Below, piece after piece: positions 8,796 through 19,244 of a stretch of 43,209 nucleotides of DNA (positions are counted from its first letter, which is position 1; each line of letters opens with the position of its first letter). Source of the stretch: Treponema sp. (GTDB lineage Bacteria; Spirochaetota; Spirochaetia; Treponematales; Breznakiellaceae); NCBI GenBank assembly GCA_009785215.1, contig WQWU01000018.1, forward strand, positions 1 to 43,209, in the 5' to 3' direction. The notes beneath the pieces are model-generated. The model did not search any database. It had not been told where the DNA came from and saw only the letters and a program-made list of their open reading frames with translations. The translations under genes were made by a program, and so were the position numbers.

Positions 8796-10328
8796 CAAAA
8801 TATACCTTCCCAAATCCTGATCTTTTACGATATCTGCAAGTTTTTCATTTACATAATCCACCGTTATATTGATGTTTGCCGGCGCGATATCCGAAGCTTC
8901 AAAGGACAATTCTTCAAGCAAAGTCTCCATAATGGTATGAAGCCGCCTTGCTCCGATATTTTCCAGTTTTGAGTTTACATCTGCCGCGAGGGCTGCCAGA
9001 TGTTCAATAGCCTCTGGGGTAAAGTTGAGTGTTACCTTTTCTGTACCAAGCAGTTCGGTGTATTGTTTAATCAGGGCGTTTTTTGGTTCTGTAAGAATAC
9101 GTAAAAAATCGTCCTTTCCAAGAGAATCAAGTTCTACACGCAGTGGAAACCTGCCCTGTAATTCGGGGATAAGATCCGAAGGTTTACTAACATTAAAAGC
9201 TCCTGCTGCAATGAAAAGAATGTGATCTGTATTTACAGGACCCCATTTTGTGTTTACTGTGGCTCCTTCTACAATTGGAAGAATGTCGCGCTGAACACCT
9301 TCACGGCTGACATCAGGCCCGCCGCCTCTTTCGCCTTTTACTGCAATTTTATCGATTTCATCGATAAATATGATGCCTGTTTCTTCTACACGCTGACGGG
9401 CTTCTTCGCTTACTTTATCACGATCTACAAGTTTTTCAGCTTCTTCTGCTTTTAAAATTTCCATAGCGCGGGGAACAGAAACAACTTTTTTCTTATGTCC
9501 TCCGCTTAACATTCCTGCAATTCCGGAAAGACTCGCTTCTAAATCTTCCATGCTGCCGCCCATCATCTCAAAGGCAGGAAATGTCGGGTTTTGCCCAACT
9601 GTTATTTCTACTGTTCTATCATTAAGTTTTCCTTCATGAAGCATTACGCGCAATTTTTCTCTTGTAGATTTAAACTTTTCATCGTTTTCTGCATTCTTTT
9701 GGCTGTCTGTGAATGTTTCAGTTTCCTGTCTATCATCGCTTTCGTTATTCAGATTTTCGCTATTTTTGTTAAAAACAGGAATTCCCAGTTGTAATGTAGT
9801 AGCAATTATTCTGGAGTTGGAATTTTCCGGATTAATTGAAAATGCATTCATAGGACCCAATACAGGATTTGTTTTTGATTTATTATTCTTTTCCTTTTTT
9901 TCATTACTGGGAAGCAATAGATCCAAAAGCGCTTCTTCTGCTCTTTTTTCGGCTTCCTGTGTTACCGATTCCTGCATTTCCTGTTTTACCATCTGAAACC
10001 CTGCAGCCATTAAATCGCGCACCATGGATTCTACATCTCTTCCAACATAACCTACTTCTGTATATTTTGTTGCTTCTACTTTTACAAAAGGAGAATCTGC
10101 AAGTTTTGCAAGTCTTCTTGCTATTTCTGTTTTTCCAACGCCTGTTGGACCTATCATCAGAATATTTTTAGGCGCTATATCTTCGCGTAATTCCGGCTCA
10201 AGTTTGAGTCTTCTTATGCGGTTTCGCAGCGCAACAGCAACAGCGCGTTTTGCATTTTTTTGCCCTACAATATATTTATCAAGCTCCGCTACTGTTTCTC
10301 TCGGCGTATATTCTTTTTTTGTTTCCAT
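8793..10328 (-). CDS. hslU: ATP-dependent protease ATPase subunit HslU with enlarged I-domain
   Basis: A 511-residue AAA+ unfoldase that feeds substrates to HslV. Walker A is GPTGVGKT (residues 60-67), Walker B is [12 protein letters not shown], and the C-terminus GRYIL is the tail that docks into HslV pockets. HslU is commonly about 440-470 residues; the excess lies in the intermediate domain, where residues about 141-219 form a Lys/Asn/Ser/Glu-rich, low-complexity insertion. The I-domain contacts substrates, so the insertion could alter substrate gating, but it may be only a disordered linker. It follows hslV by 76 nt, the largest gap in the operon. Confidence 0.97.
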   Translation of the reverse strand: METKKEYTPRETVAELDKYIVGQKNAKRAVAVALRNRIRRLKLEPELREDIAPKNILMIGPTGVGKTEIARRLAKLADSPFVKVEATKYTEVGYVGRDVESMVRDLMAAGFQMVKQEMQESVTQEAEKRAEEALLDLLLPSNEKKEKNNKSKTNPVLGPMNAFSINPENSNSRIIATTLQLGIPVFNKNSENLNNESDDRQETETFTDSQKNAENDEKFKSTREKLRVMLHEGKLNDRTVEITVGQNPTFPAFEMMGGSMEDLEASLSGIAGMLSGGHKKKVVSVPRAMEILKAEEAEKLVDRDKVSEEARQRVEETGIIFIDEIDKIAVKGERGGGPDVSREGVQRDILPIVEGATVNTKWGPVNTDHILFIAAGAFNVSKPSDLIPELQGRFPLRVELDSLGKDDFLRILTEPKNALIKQYTELLGTEKVTLNFTPEAIEHLAALAADVNSKLENIGARRLHTIMETLLEELSFEASDIAPANINITVDYVNEKLADIVKDQDLGRYIL

Positions 10329-10404
10329 TACCCTAACCTCATTTTACTGCAGCTATACCGTATCTTGTACGCACCGCATAATATTATCGAAGATGTAATT
10401 ACTT

Positions 10405-10944
10405 TCATCCCAATTCCTCTAAAGTTATCTGCATATTTGTATAAATACAGATATTACCTGCTATCTTTAAACTCTTTTCTGCTATTTCTGCGGCAGAAAA
10501 ACTGCTTCCTTCCAAATATGCTAAAGCTGCCGCATACGCATAATTGCCTCCTGAACCTATTGCAAGCGCATTTTCTGCAGGTTCTATTACATCTCCGGTA
10601 CCGGAAATTAAAAGTGTTTTGGAAATATCAGCTACAAGAAGCAATGCTTCCAAACGCCTTAAATTTCTGTCCATGCGCCAGTCTTTTGCAAGTTCAACAG
10701 CAGCTCTTAATAAATCGCCTGAATATTCTTTTAGTTTTACTTCGAATCTGTCAAACAGGGTAAATGCATCTGCCGTTGCGCCTGCAAAACCGCAGAGTAC
10801 CTTTCCGTCCATAAGGCGGCGTACTTTACGCGCATTGTTTTTCATTACCGTATTTCCCATTGTTACCTGGCCGTCTCCTGCCATTGCAACTTTATCATTT
10901 TTCCGCACTGCAACTATGGTAGTGCTCTTAATTTTTTCTGCCAT
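10405..10944 (-). CDS. hslV: ATP-dependent protease proteolytic subunit HslV
   Basis: A 179-residue N-terminal-nucleophile peptidase of the HslUV complex. The signature [24 protein letters not shown] and the later [17 protein letters not shown] are typical. The catalytic Thr is the first T of TTIVAV, which lies behind a short leader MAEKIKS, so the leader must be removed by processing before activity. GGGAGGA upstream supports the ATG at 10944 over an in-frame TTG at 10965. The start codon lies inside the end of xerC (17-bp overlap). Confidence 0.96.
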   Translation of the reverse strand: MAEKIKSTTIVAVRKNDKVAMAGDGQVTMGNTVMKNNARKVRRLMDGKVLCGFAGATADAFTLFDRFEVKLKEYSGDLLRAAVELAKDWRMDRNLRRLEALLLVADISKTLLISGTGDVIEPAENALAIGSGGNYAYAAALAYLEGSSFSAAEIAEKSLKIAGNICIYTNMQITLEELG

Positions 10945-11827
10945 TATTCCTCCCTGCTTTCGCAAAAACTTTTTTTAGTTTATCTAAATTAACATGTGTA
11001 TAACGCTGTGTTGTAGAAATGCTTGAATGTCCAAGCATCTCCTGAACCATGCGCACATCACAGCCGGAGTTTACCAAATGCGTTGCAAAGCTGTGGCGAA
11101 GCGCATGAGGATGAATATTCTTACCCAAGCCTGAACGTTTTGCATAACTTGATATAATCCAGCGTACTCCCGGTATGGAAATTGGTTTTCCTTTTCTATT
11201 TACAAAAAGAGCGCCTTTTTTTTCGTCGGTTCCGGACATCTTTAGTCTTGCAGAACGCTGGGGAAGATAATCAATAATCGCCTCTTTTGTATCATCAGAG
11301 AAAAACACATAACGCTGTTTTCCTCCTTTTCCTGTAATTTTTGCTTCTTCCAAAGACGGAGAAATATCCGCCATGGAAAGTGAAACAACTTCGCTTATAC
11401 GGAGTCCTGCAGAATACATTGCCATAATTAAAGCTTTATCCCTTAAAGGCCATAAAATTCCGGCAGTATCAGGAAGAGCTGCAAAATCTGCCATTTCATT
11501 TTCCCATAAAACAGAAGGAAGTTTGACAGGCATTCTGATATTTCTAAGCGAAGAACATGGATTATCTTCCCGTAATTTAAAGCGGTTCATCCAGCGGTAA
11601 AATCCCCGAATGGAAGAAAGGTGACGGTTTACGCTTGAGGCTGCCATACTTTCTGCAGATAAGTCTGCAATAAAACTCTGCACCTGAAACGATGATGCAT
11701 TATTTAGTTCAATCGCATGATTATTGCAGTAGTTTTCGTATCGTGAAAGATCATTATTATAAGCTTCTATAGTTCTTTCAGAAGCTCCTTTTACGGCACG
11801 AAGATATGTCAGATAATCCTGCAGCAT
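10928..11827 (-). CDS. xerC: Tyrosine recombinase XerC
   Basis: A 299-residue tyrosine recombinase of normal XerC/D length. An N-terminal SAM-like DNA-binding domain ([17 protein letters not shown]) precedes a catalytic domain with Arg in SAGLRISEV, Lys in GKGGKQR, HALRH, the second His in MLGHSS and the nucleophile Tyr in TQRYTH. With XerD it should resolve chromosome dimers at dif during division. Its ATG overlaps the topA stop (TAATG), with GGGAG upstream; a longer TTG start lacks a ribosome site. XerC versus XerD is assigned from position next to hslV (codV-like order) and is the less certain part. Confidence 0.88.
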   Translation of the reverse strand: MLQDYLTYLRAVKGASERTIEAYNNDLSRYENYCNNHAIELNNASSFQVQSFIADLSAESMAASSVNRHLSSIRGFYRWMNRFKLREDNPCSSLRNIRMPVKLPSVLWENEMADFAALPDTAGILWPLRDKALIMAMYSAGLRISEVVSLSMADISPSLEEAKITGKGGKQRYVFFSDDTKEAIIDYLPQRSARLKMSGTDEKKGALFVNRKGKPISIPGVRWIISSYAKRSGLGKNIHPHALRHSFATHLVNSGCDVRMVQEMLGHSSISTTQRYTHVNLDKLKKVFAKAGRNNGRKN

Positions 11828-13980
11828 TATTCTTCTCCCTCTGCGCTGTGTAAATAATCGCAGTCCGGATTTATGCATACTTTATGTGTTCCGTTTTTCT
11901 TGTCATATTTTTCTACCATAAAGAAACTGCACTTTGGACAGTCTTGATCTATCGGTTTAAAGTGGCTGATAAAATCACAATCCGGGTATTTTGTACAACC
12001 GTAAAATTCTTTGCCTCTGCCTTTTGTTTTTCTTGCAACAACATCACCCTGACATTTCGGACACTTTGCAAGCGGAATGGATTTTGTATTCCGGCATTCG
12101 GGGAAACCCGAACATGCAAGAAAGAAACCAAAACGTCCAAGTTTTTTTAACAAAGGTTTACCGCATTTTTCGCACAGATGATCTGTAACTTCATCCAATG
12201 TTCCTTTGTACGATTCGATTGTTTTGCTTACTTCATCTACTGTACTTTTAAACGGATCCCAAAACTCTCTTATCATTTCCGGCCAGCTTACTTTGCTTTC
12301 TTCTACTTCATCCAGTTTGGTTTCCATTGATGCCGTAAAATCAGCATCTACATAAAGCGGAAAATGTTCTACCAGAACTTCATAAATTAATTTTCCTAAA
12401 ACAGTAGGAACAAGCTGTTTATTTGAACGTGTAACATAATAACGATCAAGTAAAACTGATATAATCGCCGCATAGGTAGAAGGACGGCCTATTCCTTTTT
12501 CTTCCAGTGTGCGTACAATTGTTGCATCAGAATAACGCGCAGGCCCTTGAGTAAAGTGCTGTTCACTATGAAATTTGTCTACTTTAACTTTATCGCCCGC
12601 TTTTAATGAAGGATACGAACCGCCGTTTTCATCTTTGGATGTTAAAAGTTTTACAACTTTATAAAAACCTTTTTCTATTAATTTAGTTCCGCTGACACGG
12701 AAAAGACCTTCTTCTCCGGAATCACCTTCTCCTGCTTTAACTTTTATCTCTGCGCTTACAGTTCTGCTTTTTGCATTAATCATCTGGCTGGAAACAAACC
12801 TTTCCCAAATGATTGTATAAAGACGAAGCTGATCTTTAGTAAGATTTTCTTTTATGGAATCCGGAGTATATTCTGTATACGTAGGTCTTATTGCTTCGTG
12901 AGCATCCTGCGAATTTTTTCCAACAGCATATTCAATTGGTTTTTCCGGCAATTCATTCGGATAATTTTTTCCAAGCCAGGATCTTACATCTTCCAAAGCA
13001 GTGTTAGAAATTCGAACACTGTCTGTACGCATATATGTGATAAGACCAACCCTGGATGAACCGATATTTACGCCTTCATAAAGCTGCTGTGCAACCTGCA
13101 TTGTCTTACGCGATGTAAAACTAAGACGGTTTGCAGCTGCCTGCTGTAATTGAGAAGTTGTAAACGGAGCCTTTGGACGGATTGTTTTATCAGTTTCCCG
13201 TATATCAGAAACAATACAATCATTGTTTTTTATTTTTTCTATAATCGCTTTTACTTCCGCCTCATTTTTTAAATCCGGTTTACTGTTATTCCAGAAAACA
13301 AGCTGTGCAGTGTAGGTTGATCTGCCAGCAAGAAAATCCGCTTCCAATGTCCAGTATTCTTCTGGAATAAAACTAACTACTTCTTTTTCTCTTTCGCAGA
13401 TAAGACGAAGCGCAACAGATTGTACGCGGCCTGCAGAAAGCCCGTTTTTTACTTTTTTCCACAATAATGGAGAGAGATGATAGCCTACAAGCCTGTCAAG
13501 CACACGGCGCGCTTTTTGAGCCGCTACTTTGGATTCATCAATATTACGCGGATTTAAAACTGCTTCATTTACAGCTTGAGGAGTAATCTCATTAAAACTA
13601 ATGCGTTCTATCGGCACAAGTTCTGTTTTTGCAACAATGGCATTCCGCAAATGCCAGGCTATTGCTTCACCTTCACGGTCATTATCACAAGCAAGCAGCA
13701 CCTTTCCGGATTTTTTTGCATCCGATTGCAATTCTTTTAATATTTTTGCTCTTCCCCTGACTGTTATATATTCAGGTTCAAAATTATGATCTACATCGAT
13801 TGCTGTCCTGGATTTTGGAAGATCAATCAAATGCCCCATTGATGCTTTTACGTTATAACTTGGCCCCAAATATTTTTCGATTGTTTTTACTTTTCCCGGA
13901 GATTCAACGATAACAAGAGTCTGTTTTTCCTGTTTTACGGTTTTCTTTTTTACCTTTTTTTCTTTTTTTTCTTTTGTCAT
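11827..13980 (-). CDS. topA: DNA topoisomerase I
   Basis: A 717-residue type IA topoisomerase that relaxes negative supercoils. A Lys-rich start of about 22 residues is followed by the Toprim domain (LVIVESPGKVKTIEKYLG, then ACDNDREGEAIAWHL). The catalytic Tyr is in GLITYMRTDS. The C-terminus carries three four-cysteine zinc fingers: CEKCGKP...CSGFPEC, CPKCQGD...CTKYPDC, CPKCSFF...CINPDC. AAAGGA supports the ATG at 13980, 10 nt after dprA; an in-frame TTG at 14001 is poorer. It overlaps the xerC start by one base. Confidence 0.98.
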   Translation of the reverse strand: MTKEKKEKKVKKKTVKQEKQTLVIVESPGKVKTIEKYLGPSYNVKASMGHLIDLPKSRTAIDVDHNFEPEYITVRGRAKILKELQSDAKKSGKVLLACDNDREGEAIAWHLRNAIVAKTELVPIERISFNEITPQAVNEAVLNPRNIDESKVAAQKARRVLDRLVGYHLSPLLWKKVKNGLSAGRVQSVALRLICEREKEVVSFIPEEYWTLEADFLAGRSTYTAQLVFWNNSKPDLKNEAEVKAIIEKIKNNDCIVSDIRETDKTIRPKAPFTTSQLQQAAANRLSFTSRKTMQVAQQLYEGVNIGSSRVGLITYMRTDSVRISNTALEDVRSWLGKNYPNELPEKPIEYAVGKNSQDAHEAIRPTYTEYTPDSIKENLTKDQLRLYTIIWERFVSSQMINAKSRTVSAEIKVKAGEGDSGEEGLFRVSGTKLIEKGFYKVVKLLTSKDENGGSYPSLKAGDKVKVDKFHSEQHFTQGPARYSDATIVRTLEEKGIGRPSTYAAIISVLLDRYYVTRSNKQLVPTVLGKLIYEVLVEHFPLYVDADFTASMETKLDEVEESKVSWPEMIREFWDPFKSTVDEVSKTIESYKGTLDEVTDHLCEKCGKPLLKKLGRFGFFLACSGFPECRNTKSIPLAKCPKCQGDVVARKTKGRGKEFYGCTKYPDCDFISHFKPIDQDCPKCSFFMVEKYDKKNGTHKVCINPDCDYLHSAEGEE

Positions 13981-13990
13981 ACAATATCCT

Positions 13991-14962
13991 TTAGATTTCA
14001 ATTTTTAGAAAATCTGCCATGGAAGAAACAAGTTCGGTTCTGCTCTGAACTTTTTCTGCCAGTTTATTATTTAATATGGAAGTAATTTCCACATTCCATT
14101 TTTCCAGAATATCACATGATGAATTAATAACATCTGCTCCGTCACATGCCAGTTTAATTGTTCCTTCTCTGTCATATGTTCCTTCCTGCACTCCAGAAGA
14201 TGCAACCCAAAGATCTTTTCCCTGCTCAAGGGCAAAAGCAGCAGTAATCAGAGCTCCGGATTTTTTCGGAGCTTCTACTATAAGCACACTGCGGGATAAT
14301 GCTGCAATAATTCTGTTTCTTGCCGGAAAAGTCCATTTACTGGGCGGCACTCCAGGCGGATATTCAGAAATAATTGCACCGCCGGAATCTAATATTCTTT
14401 TTGCAAGCGGCTTATTCGCTGTAGGATAAATCTCGTCTATGCCTGATCCCAATACTGCATATCCTGGCATTCCGCTAATTAAATTTCCACGGTGAGACAT
14501 TGCATCAATTCCAAGGGCAAGACCCGATATAACTGATACTCCATTTCTTCCGATATTCCCCGCTATTTTATATGCCTGTTCCGATGCCTGAGTACTTGGG
14601 GTTCTTGTTCCCACCATACCCAATAGTGATTTTTCCGGGTTAGGAAGAGTTCCCCTGTAAAAGATAACAGAAGGCGGATCATACATTTCCCTTAAAAGCG
14701 GCGGATAACCGGCTTCTGTATACGAAACCCAGTTAATAGAACGCATTTTACAAATTGTATCTATCCGGCCGGCTTTATCTCTGAATTCGCTAATATCCCA
14801 AAAATCTTTTATTTCGCGTTTGAGGATTTCTTCTATATCTTTTTTAGACTGGATAAATAACTGATCTTCGTTTTCAAAAGATAACTCTAGCATTATCTTG
14901 TCTGTTATTTTGAGACCTGGCAATATAGAAATAATTAAATCCAGCAAACCGCGGTTATTCAT
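13991..14962 (-). CDS. dprA: DNA processing protein DprA (Smf)
   Basis: A 323-residue protein. The Rossmann-like core carries GMVGTRTPSTQASEQAY, ISGLALGIDAMSHRG and AVLGSGIDEIYPTAN, the DprA/Smf signatures. DprA loads RecA onto incoming single-stranded DNA in naturally competent bacteria, but it is also kept widely in species with no known competence. A C-terminal winged helix is not evident; the protein ends about 40 residues after the core. It overlaps the TPR gene by 8 bp. No competence pilus or ComEC gene is in the window. Confidence 0.94.
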   Translation of the reverse strand: MNNRGLLDLIISILPGLKITDKIMLELSFENEDQLFIQSKKDIEEILKREIKDFWDISEFRDKAGRIDTICKMRSINWVSYTEAGYPPLLREMYDPPSVIFYRGTLPNPEKSLLGMVGTRTPSTQASEQAYKIAGNIGRNGVSVISGLALGIDAMSHRGNLISGMPGYAVLGSGIDEIYPTANKPLAKRILDSGGAIISEYPPGVPPSKWTFPARNRIIAALSRSVLIVEAPKKSGALITAAFALEQGKDLWVASSGVQEGTYDREGTIKLACDGADVINSSCDILEKWNVEITSILNNKLAEKVQSRTELVSSMADFLKIEI

Positions 14963-15704
14963 ACAACATCCCCTGTACTATGTTTTTATTTACTAAAGCT
15001 TCCTGCCTTTCATTCTGGTTCCTTGTCCTGTCAATAATTCTGTCATAAATTTCTACAGACCTTGAAAAATTCTGAATCATGTAATACGACCTTGCCAGCA
15101 AAAACATTGCAGAAATATCAGACTGCTGTATTTGCAGATAACGCTCAAGCTGAACAATTGCATCTTCCGGCCTGTCAAGTTCAAATGAATAAAGTATTCC
15201 AAGAGCATACATTGGACGAGTATATGTAATTTCAAGTTCTAAAGCGCGTAAATGCGAATTTTCTGCCAGTTTAAAATATTGTTCCTGTTCTCTTGCAGCA
15301 TTTCCGGAAAACCCAACTTTTGATTTTGCAACTTTTGCCGCAGAAAGCCCCGTTAAATAATAAAGCCCCGCATCCTCCGAGTTATAATAAATAGCTCTTT
15401 CAAAAGCTTCCAGGGCGTCATTGTCCATATTCCTGTCTGCAAGCCTTGTTCCCAGTATTTTCCAGTAAATACCTGCTTGCGCTCCTTCTCTTACATTACG
15501 TTCTATCTGATCTTCGTATAACGCAATTGCCTGTCTTAAACCTTCGATGGTTTCAGGAGGGCCGCCGCGCGGACTTAATTCCATCATTCGTTTTGCCAAT
15601 TCCCTGTTATGTTTTGTGCTCCCCTGCTGATACATAAAATAGATAAGCGCACCTACTGCAGCTAGAATAAGAATTGCAGAAACTGTCTCTTTAAACTTTT
15701 TCAT
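14955..15704 (-). CDS. Membrane-anchored TPR protein
   Basis: A 249-residue protein with one N-terminal transmembrane helix (TVSAILILAAVGALIYFMY) and then helical TPR-type repeats: DALEAFERAIYYNSEDAGLYYLTGL, DAIVQLERYLQIQQSD and FSRSVEIYDRIIDRT are recognisable A/B helices. The bulk should face the periplasm or cytoplasm as a protein-binding scaffold. Function is unknown. It is one base from xerD upstream and overlaps dprA downstream, so it is a fixed part of the operon; a TPR gene between ftsZ and dprA is seen in other spirochaetes (recollection, not checked). Confidence 0.8.
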   Translation of the reverse strand: MKKFKETVSAILILAAVGALIYFMYQQGSTKHNRELAKRMMELSPRGGPPETIEGLRQAIALYEDQIERNVREGAQAGIYWKILGTRLADRNMDNDALEAFERAIYYNSEDAGLYYLTGLSAAKVAKSKVGFSGNAAREQEQYFKLAENSHLRALELEITYTRPMYALGILYSFELDRPEDAIVQLERYLQIQQSDISAMFLLARSYYMIQNFSRSVEIYDRIIDRTRNQNERQEALVNKNIVQGMLYE

Positions 15705-15705
15705 A

Positions 15706-16617
15706 TCAATCTCTTTCCCGAATTGAATTTAATTTTGGAAGGTACCGCCTGTGATTCTCACGCAATATTGCAGTATTTACGTGCGTATATATTTGCGTTG
15801 TAGCAAGATTGGCATGCCCCAATAATTCCTGAACCGATCTTAAATCAGCGCCGTTTTCCAGCAAACCTGTCGCAAAACTATGACGCAAAGTGTGAATGTG
15901 CGATGTTGTTCCTGTAAGGGCTGCATAATTTGTATAATTTTTCCAAATTCCTTTTCTTGAAATTCTCCTTCCTCTCCTGTTTAAAAATAAAGCCTTACTC
16001 TTGTCGATCTTTCCTGCCAGTTTAGGACGTGTAAAACTAAGATATAACTTTAACTGATCTTCCGCTTCTTTTCCAAACAATACAATGCGTTCCTTTTTTC
16101 CTTTTCCTCTTACTTTTGCAATTTTTCCTTCTATGTCTATGTCATTAACATTCAAGCTTGCGGCTTCTGAAACTCTTAAACCTGCTGAATAAATTAATTC
16201 AAAAAGACATCTGTCTCTGCTTCCTTTTAATCCATTAGTATTGATATTGTCCAAAAGATTTTCGACAGTATCTTTATCCAATACTTCAGGAAGGGTCGAT
16301 TTCTGTTTTGGACTTTCAAGAAGTTCTGCAGGATTATCATTTACAAGTTTTTCATCTTTTGCAAACCTAAAAAAAGAACGCAATGCAGATATTGCTTTTG
16401 CTGTAGAACGCGGATCTATTCCTTCTTCATCATGACGTTTCGCAAGATACGCTGTAAGGCTTACTGAATCAGATTTTTCCAGTAAGATTTTTTTATCTTC
16501 CAGAAAATCGAGGAACTTGTTTATTTCGGCAATATAACAGTCTCTTGTTAATAAAGAGCGGCGTTCTATTGCAATAAGCCGGGAAGAAAATCTTTTTAGC
16601 AGTTCTTTTTTGTTCAA
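15706..16617 (-). CDS. xerD: Tyrosine recombinase XerD
   Basis: A 303-residue tyrosine recombinase, a diverged paralogue of the one at 10928. The catalytic set is complete: Arg in SAGLRVSEA, Lys in GKGKKER, HTLRH, His in LLGHANL and Tyr in TQIYTH. It is expected to partner XerC at dif. The start is TTG at 16617, preceded by AGGGA within the ftsZ stop region; no ATG fits. It follows ftsZ by 4 nt, tying dimer resolution to the division genes. XerC/XerD naming of the two copies could be reversed. Confidence 0.87.
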   Translation of the reverse strand: MNKKELLKRFSSRLIAIERRSLLTRDCYIAEINKFLDFLEDKKILLEKSDSVSLTAYLAKRHDEEGIDPRSTAKAISALRSFFRFAKDEKLVNDNPAELLESPKQKSTLPEVLDKDTVENLLDNINTNGLKGSRDRCLFELIYSAGLRVSEAASLNVNDIDIEGKIAKVRGKGKKERIVLFGKEAEDQLKLYLSFTRPKLAGKIDKSKALFLNRRGRRISRKGIWKNYTNYAALTGTTSHIHTLRHSFATGLLENGADLRSVQELLGHANLATTQIYTHVNTAILRENHRRYLPKLNSIRERD

Positions 16618-16621
16618 TTTT

Positions 16622-17917
16622 TTATCCCTGCACCGCTTCCAAAACAGGCCTTTCTTCCGTCTGAAAACTATGTTTTCTGATTACAGAAGGAACATCCAAA
16701 TCATCCTGATATTCTCTTTGAGGCAGATAAGAAAGGTATTCAGGACGTTTGGTTCTTTCTACCATTCTTACATATTCATTGTAATCAATAAAATCAGAAT
16801 CGTTTATTTTTGATGTACTTGCCTGCTTAACACTAGTATATCTGCCGTTCTGAAACCCTGTAGCGATAACCGTTATCTGAATACTGTTATCCAGATCATG
16901 ATCTATTCTTAGCCCATGAATAAGGTTTACTTCCGGATCGCACTTTTCTTTGATAGATTTTATGATGTTTTGAATTTCTACAAGAGTAATATCATCCGGG
17001 CCTGCAATATTAATAAGAACACCTGTAGCTCCTTCTATGCTGGTATCTTCCAGAAGAGGATTATCTATCGCGTTTGTAACTGCATCCAAGGCGCGGTTTT
17101 CTCCAGTACCAAAACCAATTCCCATAAGCGCATCGCCCTTGCCTTTCATGATTGTTTCAATGTCGGCAAAGTCTGTATTCTGGAATCCGGTTTCTGTTAT
17201 AAGCTCGGAGATTCCCTGCACTCCGCGGCAAAGAACTTCGTCTGCCATTAGATATGCTTTATTCCACGATGTTGTATTATCAATAATTTTAAAAAGATAT
17301 TGATTGGGAATAACGATTAGTGTATCAACTTCTTCGCGGAGTTTTGTTATACCTTCTTCGGCAAGTCTCATCTTGTAGCGCCCTTCAAATTCAAACGGCG
17401 TTGTAACAACCGCTACTGTAAGCGCTCCAAGCTGTTTTGCAATTTTTGCAATAACCGGCGCAGATCCAGTTCCTGTTCCGCCTCCGAATCCTGCACAGAC
17501 AAAAACCATGTCCGCGCCCTTTAATGCTTCTGCAATTGCAATTTGATCTTCTATTGCCGCTTTTTCACCTTTATCCGGCACTCCGCCGGCGCCGCGTCCG
17601 CCTGTCACTTCTGCGCCAAGCTGCACCTTTACATCTGCCTTGCTCTTTTTATAGAGATCCTGAACATCTGTGTTAGCTGCAATAAATTCCACTCCGGCCA
17701 TTTTTGCTTCGATCATGCGGTTCAGCGCATTTCCGCCTCCGCCGCCGGCAGAAATTACCTTAATAACTGCAGGAATATCATGGCGCAAGCTCCGGTTCTC
17801 CTTATTTTCCGCCGAAAAAGCTTTTAAAGGCGCAATATCCTGTGATTTAAATTGAAGTACCTGTGGTTTACCTCCAGAAACTTCTAGAACATGTTCACTC
17901 ACCGCTAAAACATTCAT
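16622..17917 (-). CDS. ftsZ: Cell division protein FtsZ
   Basis: A 431-residue tubulin-like GTPase that forms the Z ring. The signature [12 protein letters not shown] is at about residue 145, some 45 residues later than in E. coli, because of an N-terminal extension before [17 protein letters not shown]. GTPase-activating residues follow in NTDVQDL and GEEGITKL-type contexts. The C-terminal peptide [10 protein letters not shown] is the FtsA-binding tail, after a linker of about 40 residues. GGGAGGGG is better spaced for the ATG at 17917 than for the one at 17923. It follows ftsA by 24 nt. Confidence 0.98.
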   Translation of the reverse strand: MNVLAVSEHVLEVSGGKPQVLQFKSQDIAPLKAFSAENKENRSLRHDIPAVIKVISAGGGGGNALNRMIEAKMAGVEFIAANTDVQDLYKKSKADVKVQLGAEVTGGRGAGGVPDKGEKAAIEDQIAIAEALKGADMVFVCAGFGGGTGTGSAPVIAKIAKQLGALTVAVVTTPFEFEGRYKMRLAEEGITKLREEVDTLIVIPNQYLFKIIDNTTSWNKAYLMADEVLCRGVQGISELITETGFQNTDFADIETIMKGKGDALMGIGFGTGENRALDAVTNAIDNPLLEDTSIEGATGVLINIAGPDDITLVEIQNIIKSIKEKCDPEVNLIHGLRIDHDLDNSIQITVIATGFQNGRYTSVKQASTSKINDSDFIDYNEYVRMVERTKRPEYLSYLPQREYQDDLDVPSVIRKHSFQTEERPVLEAVQG

Positions 17918-17941
17918 TTTCATTCCCCTCCCGTGGTATGA

Positions 17942-19210
17942 TCAAAAAAACTCTTCCTTTAACCAGTATTTTAATTTATCTATAAGAGCTACGCTCTTTT
18001 TATCGCCTTGCCTGATTTCAGACTTTCTTTCTGAAACATCCATTCCATCTCTTCTATTTCCTTCCAAAGCTAGTCCAATTGCAGTTGCAAAAGAAGGAGT
18101 CCTGTATTCTTCTACAAGTCCTCCCAATTCCTGAGACGGGATTGGACTTCCAAGCCTTGCAGGCAGCTTAAGTATTTTATTTGCAAGTTCAACAACTCCT
18201 GCAAGCTCTGCTCCGCCGCCTGTTAAAACAACGCCGCCGCCAAGAGGACGCGGAAGATTTATTGTATCGATATGCTGTTTTACCAATTTAAAAATTTCTT
18301 CCATTCTTGGTTTTATAATTGTTAGTATCTGTGAACGCGGAATAGACATGGGCGGTCTGCCTCCTACTCCGGGAACAATTACAGTTTCATTATCATCCAG
18401 CATTGAATCCCAGCAGCATCCGGCTTCTATTTTAATTTTTTCTGCATTTTCCAAAGAAATATTTTTTATTATTGATATATCGCTTGTAACCTGCGTTCCG
18501 CCTGCAGGTATTGTAAACGTTGAATACGGAGTTCCTTCTGTATAAATAAGAACATCTGATGTACCGCCTCCAAGGTCTACCAATACGACGCCTAAATCCA
18601 TTTCTTCCTGAGTAAGGACTGCGCACCCTGCAGCAAGAGTCTGTAAAATTAATTCATTAACCCTGAACCCTGCTCTATTTACGCATTTAATTAAATTCTG
18701 CGCACCAGTTACAGCACAGGTAATAATATGCACTTCCGATTCAAGCCTTACCCCGATCATATCCATCGGATTACGAATGCCTTTTTGATCATCAACTTTA
18801 AAATTCTGCGGAATTACTTCCAGTATTTGCCTGTCGGTTGGTATTACAACAGCTTTTGCCGCTTCTATTACCCTGTTTATATCTTCCTGTCCAATTTCTC
18901 TTTCTCTTACATCGCGCTTTTTTCCCGTAACGCCAACTACTCCGCGGGAATTTATTCCGTTAATGTGGTTTCCGCCGATTCCTGTCCAGCAGTCAGTTAC
19001 TTCAAGACCGCTCATCATCTCTGCATCTTCTATAGCTGCAGAAACCGCGCGAAGTGTAGCTTCAATATTAACTACTACTCCCTTTCTTAAACCTGTAGAC
19101 GGTTTTTGCCCTACTCCAATAATTTTTAGGCTTCCATCTTCATCACGCTCACAGATAACTGCGCGCACACATGTAGAACCTATATCCAAAGATACAATTG
19201 TTTCGCTCAT
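17942..19210 (-). CDS. ftsA: Cell division protein FtsA
   Basis: A 422-residue actin-like ATPase that tethers FtsZ to the membrane. Phosphate-binding motifs IVSLDIGSTCVRAV and VDLGGGTSDVLIY and the adenosine motif VVLTGGGAELAG are present. The C-terminus, LIDKLKYWLKEEFF, is an amphipathic membrane-targeting helix. GGGG lies upstream of the ATG. It sits in the conserved ftsQ-ftsA-ftsZ order, 34 nt after ftsQ. Confidence 0.98.
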   Translation of the reverse strand: MSETIVSLDIGSTCVRAVICERDEDGSLKIIGVGQKPSTGLRKGVVVNIEATLRAVSAAIEDAEMMSGLEVTDCWTGIGGNHINGINSRGVVGVTGKKRDVREREIGQEDINRVIEAAKAVVIPTDRQILEVIPQNFKVDDQKGIRNPMDMIGVRLESEVHIITCAVTGAQNLIKCVNRAGFRVNELILQTLAAGCAVLTQEEMDLGVVLVDLGGGTSDVLIYTEGTPYSTFTIPAGGTQVTSDISIIKNISLENAEKIKIEAGCCWDSMLDDNETVIVPGVGGRPPMSIPRSQILTIIKPRMEEIFKLVKQHIDTINLPRPLGGGVVLTGGGAELAGVVELANKILKLPARLGSPIPSQELGGLVEEYRTPSFATAIGLALEGNRRDGMDVSERKSEIRQGDKKSVALIDKLKYWLKEEFF

Positions 19211-19244
19211 AATAACCCCAAATCAAAAAAGCATATCTGTTTCA

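Noticed and set aside
10260-10763. A 167-codon plus-strand frame across hslU and hslV
   Set aside because: It is Leu/Phe-rich translation of the complement of well-identified genes.
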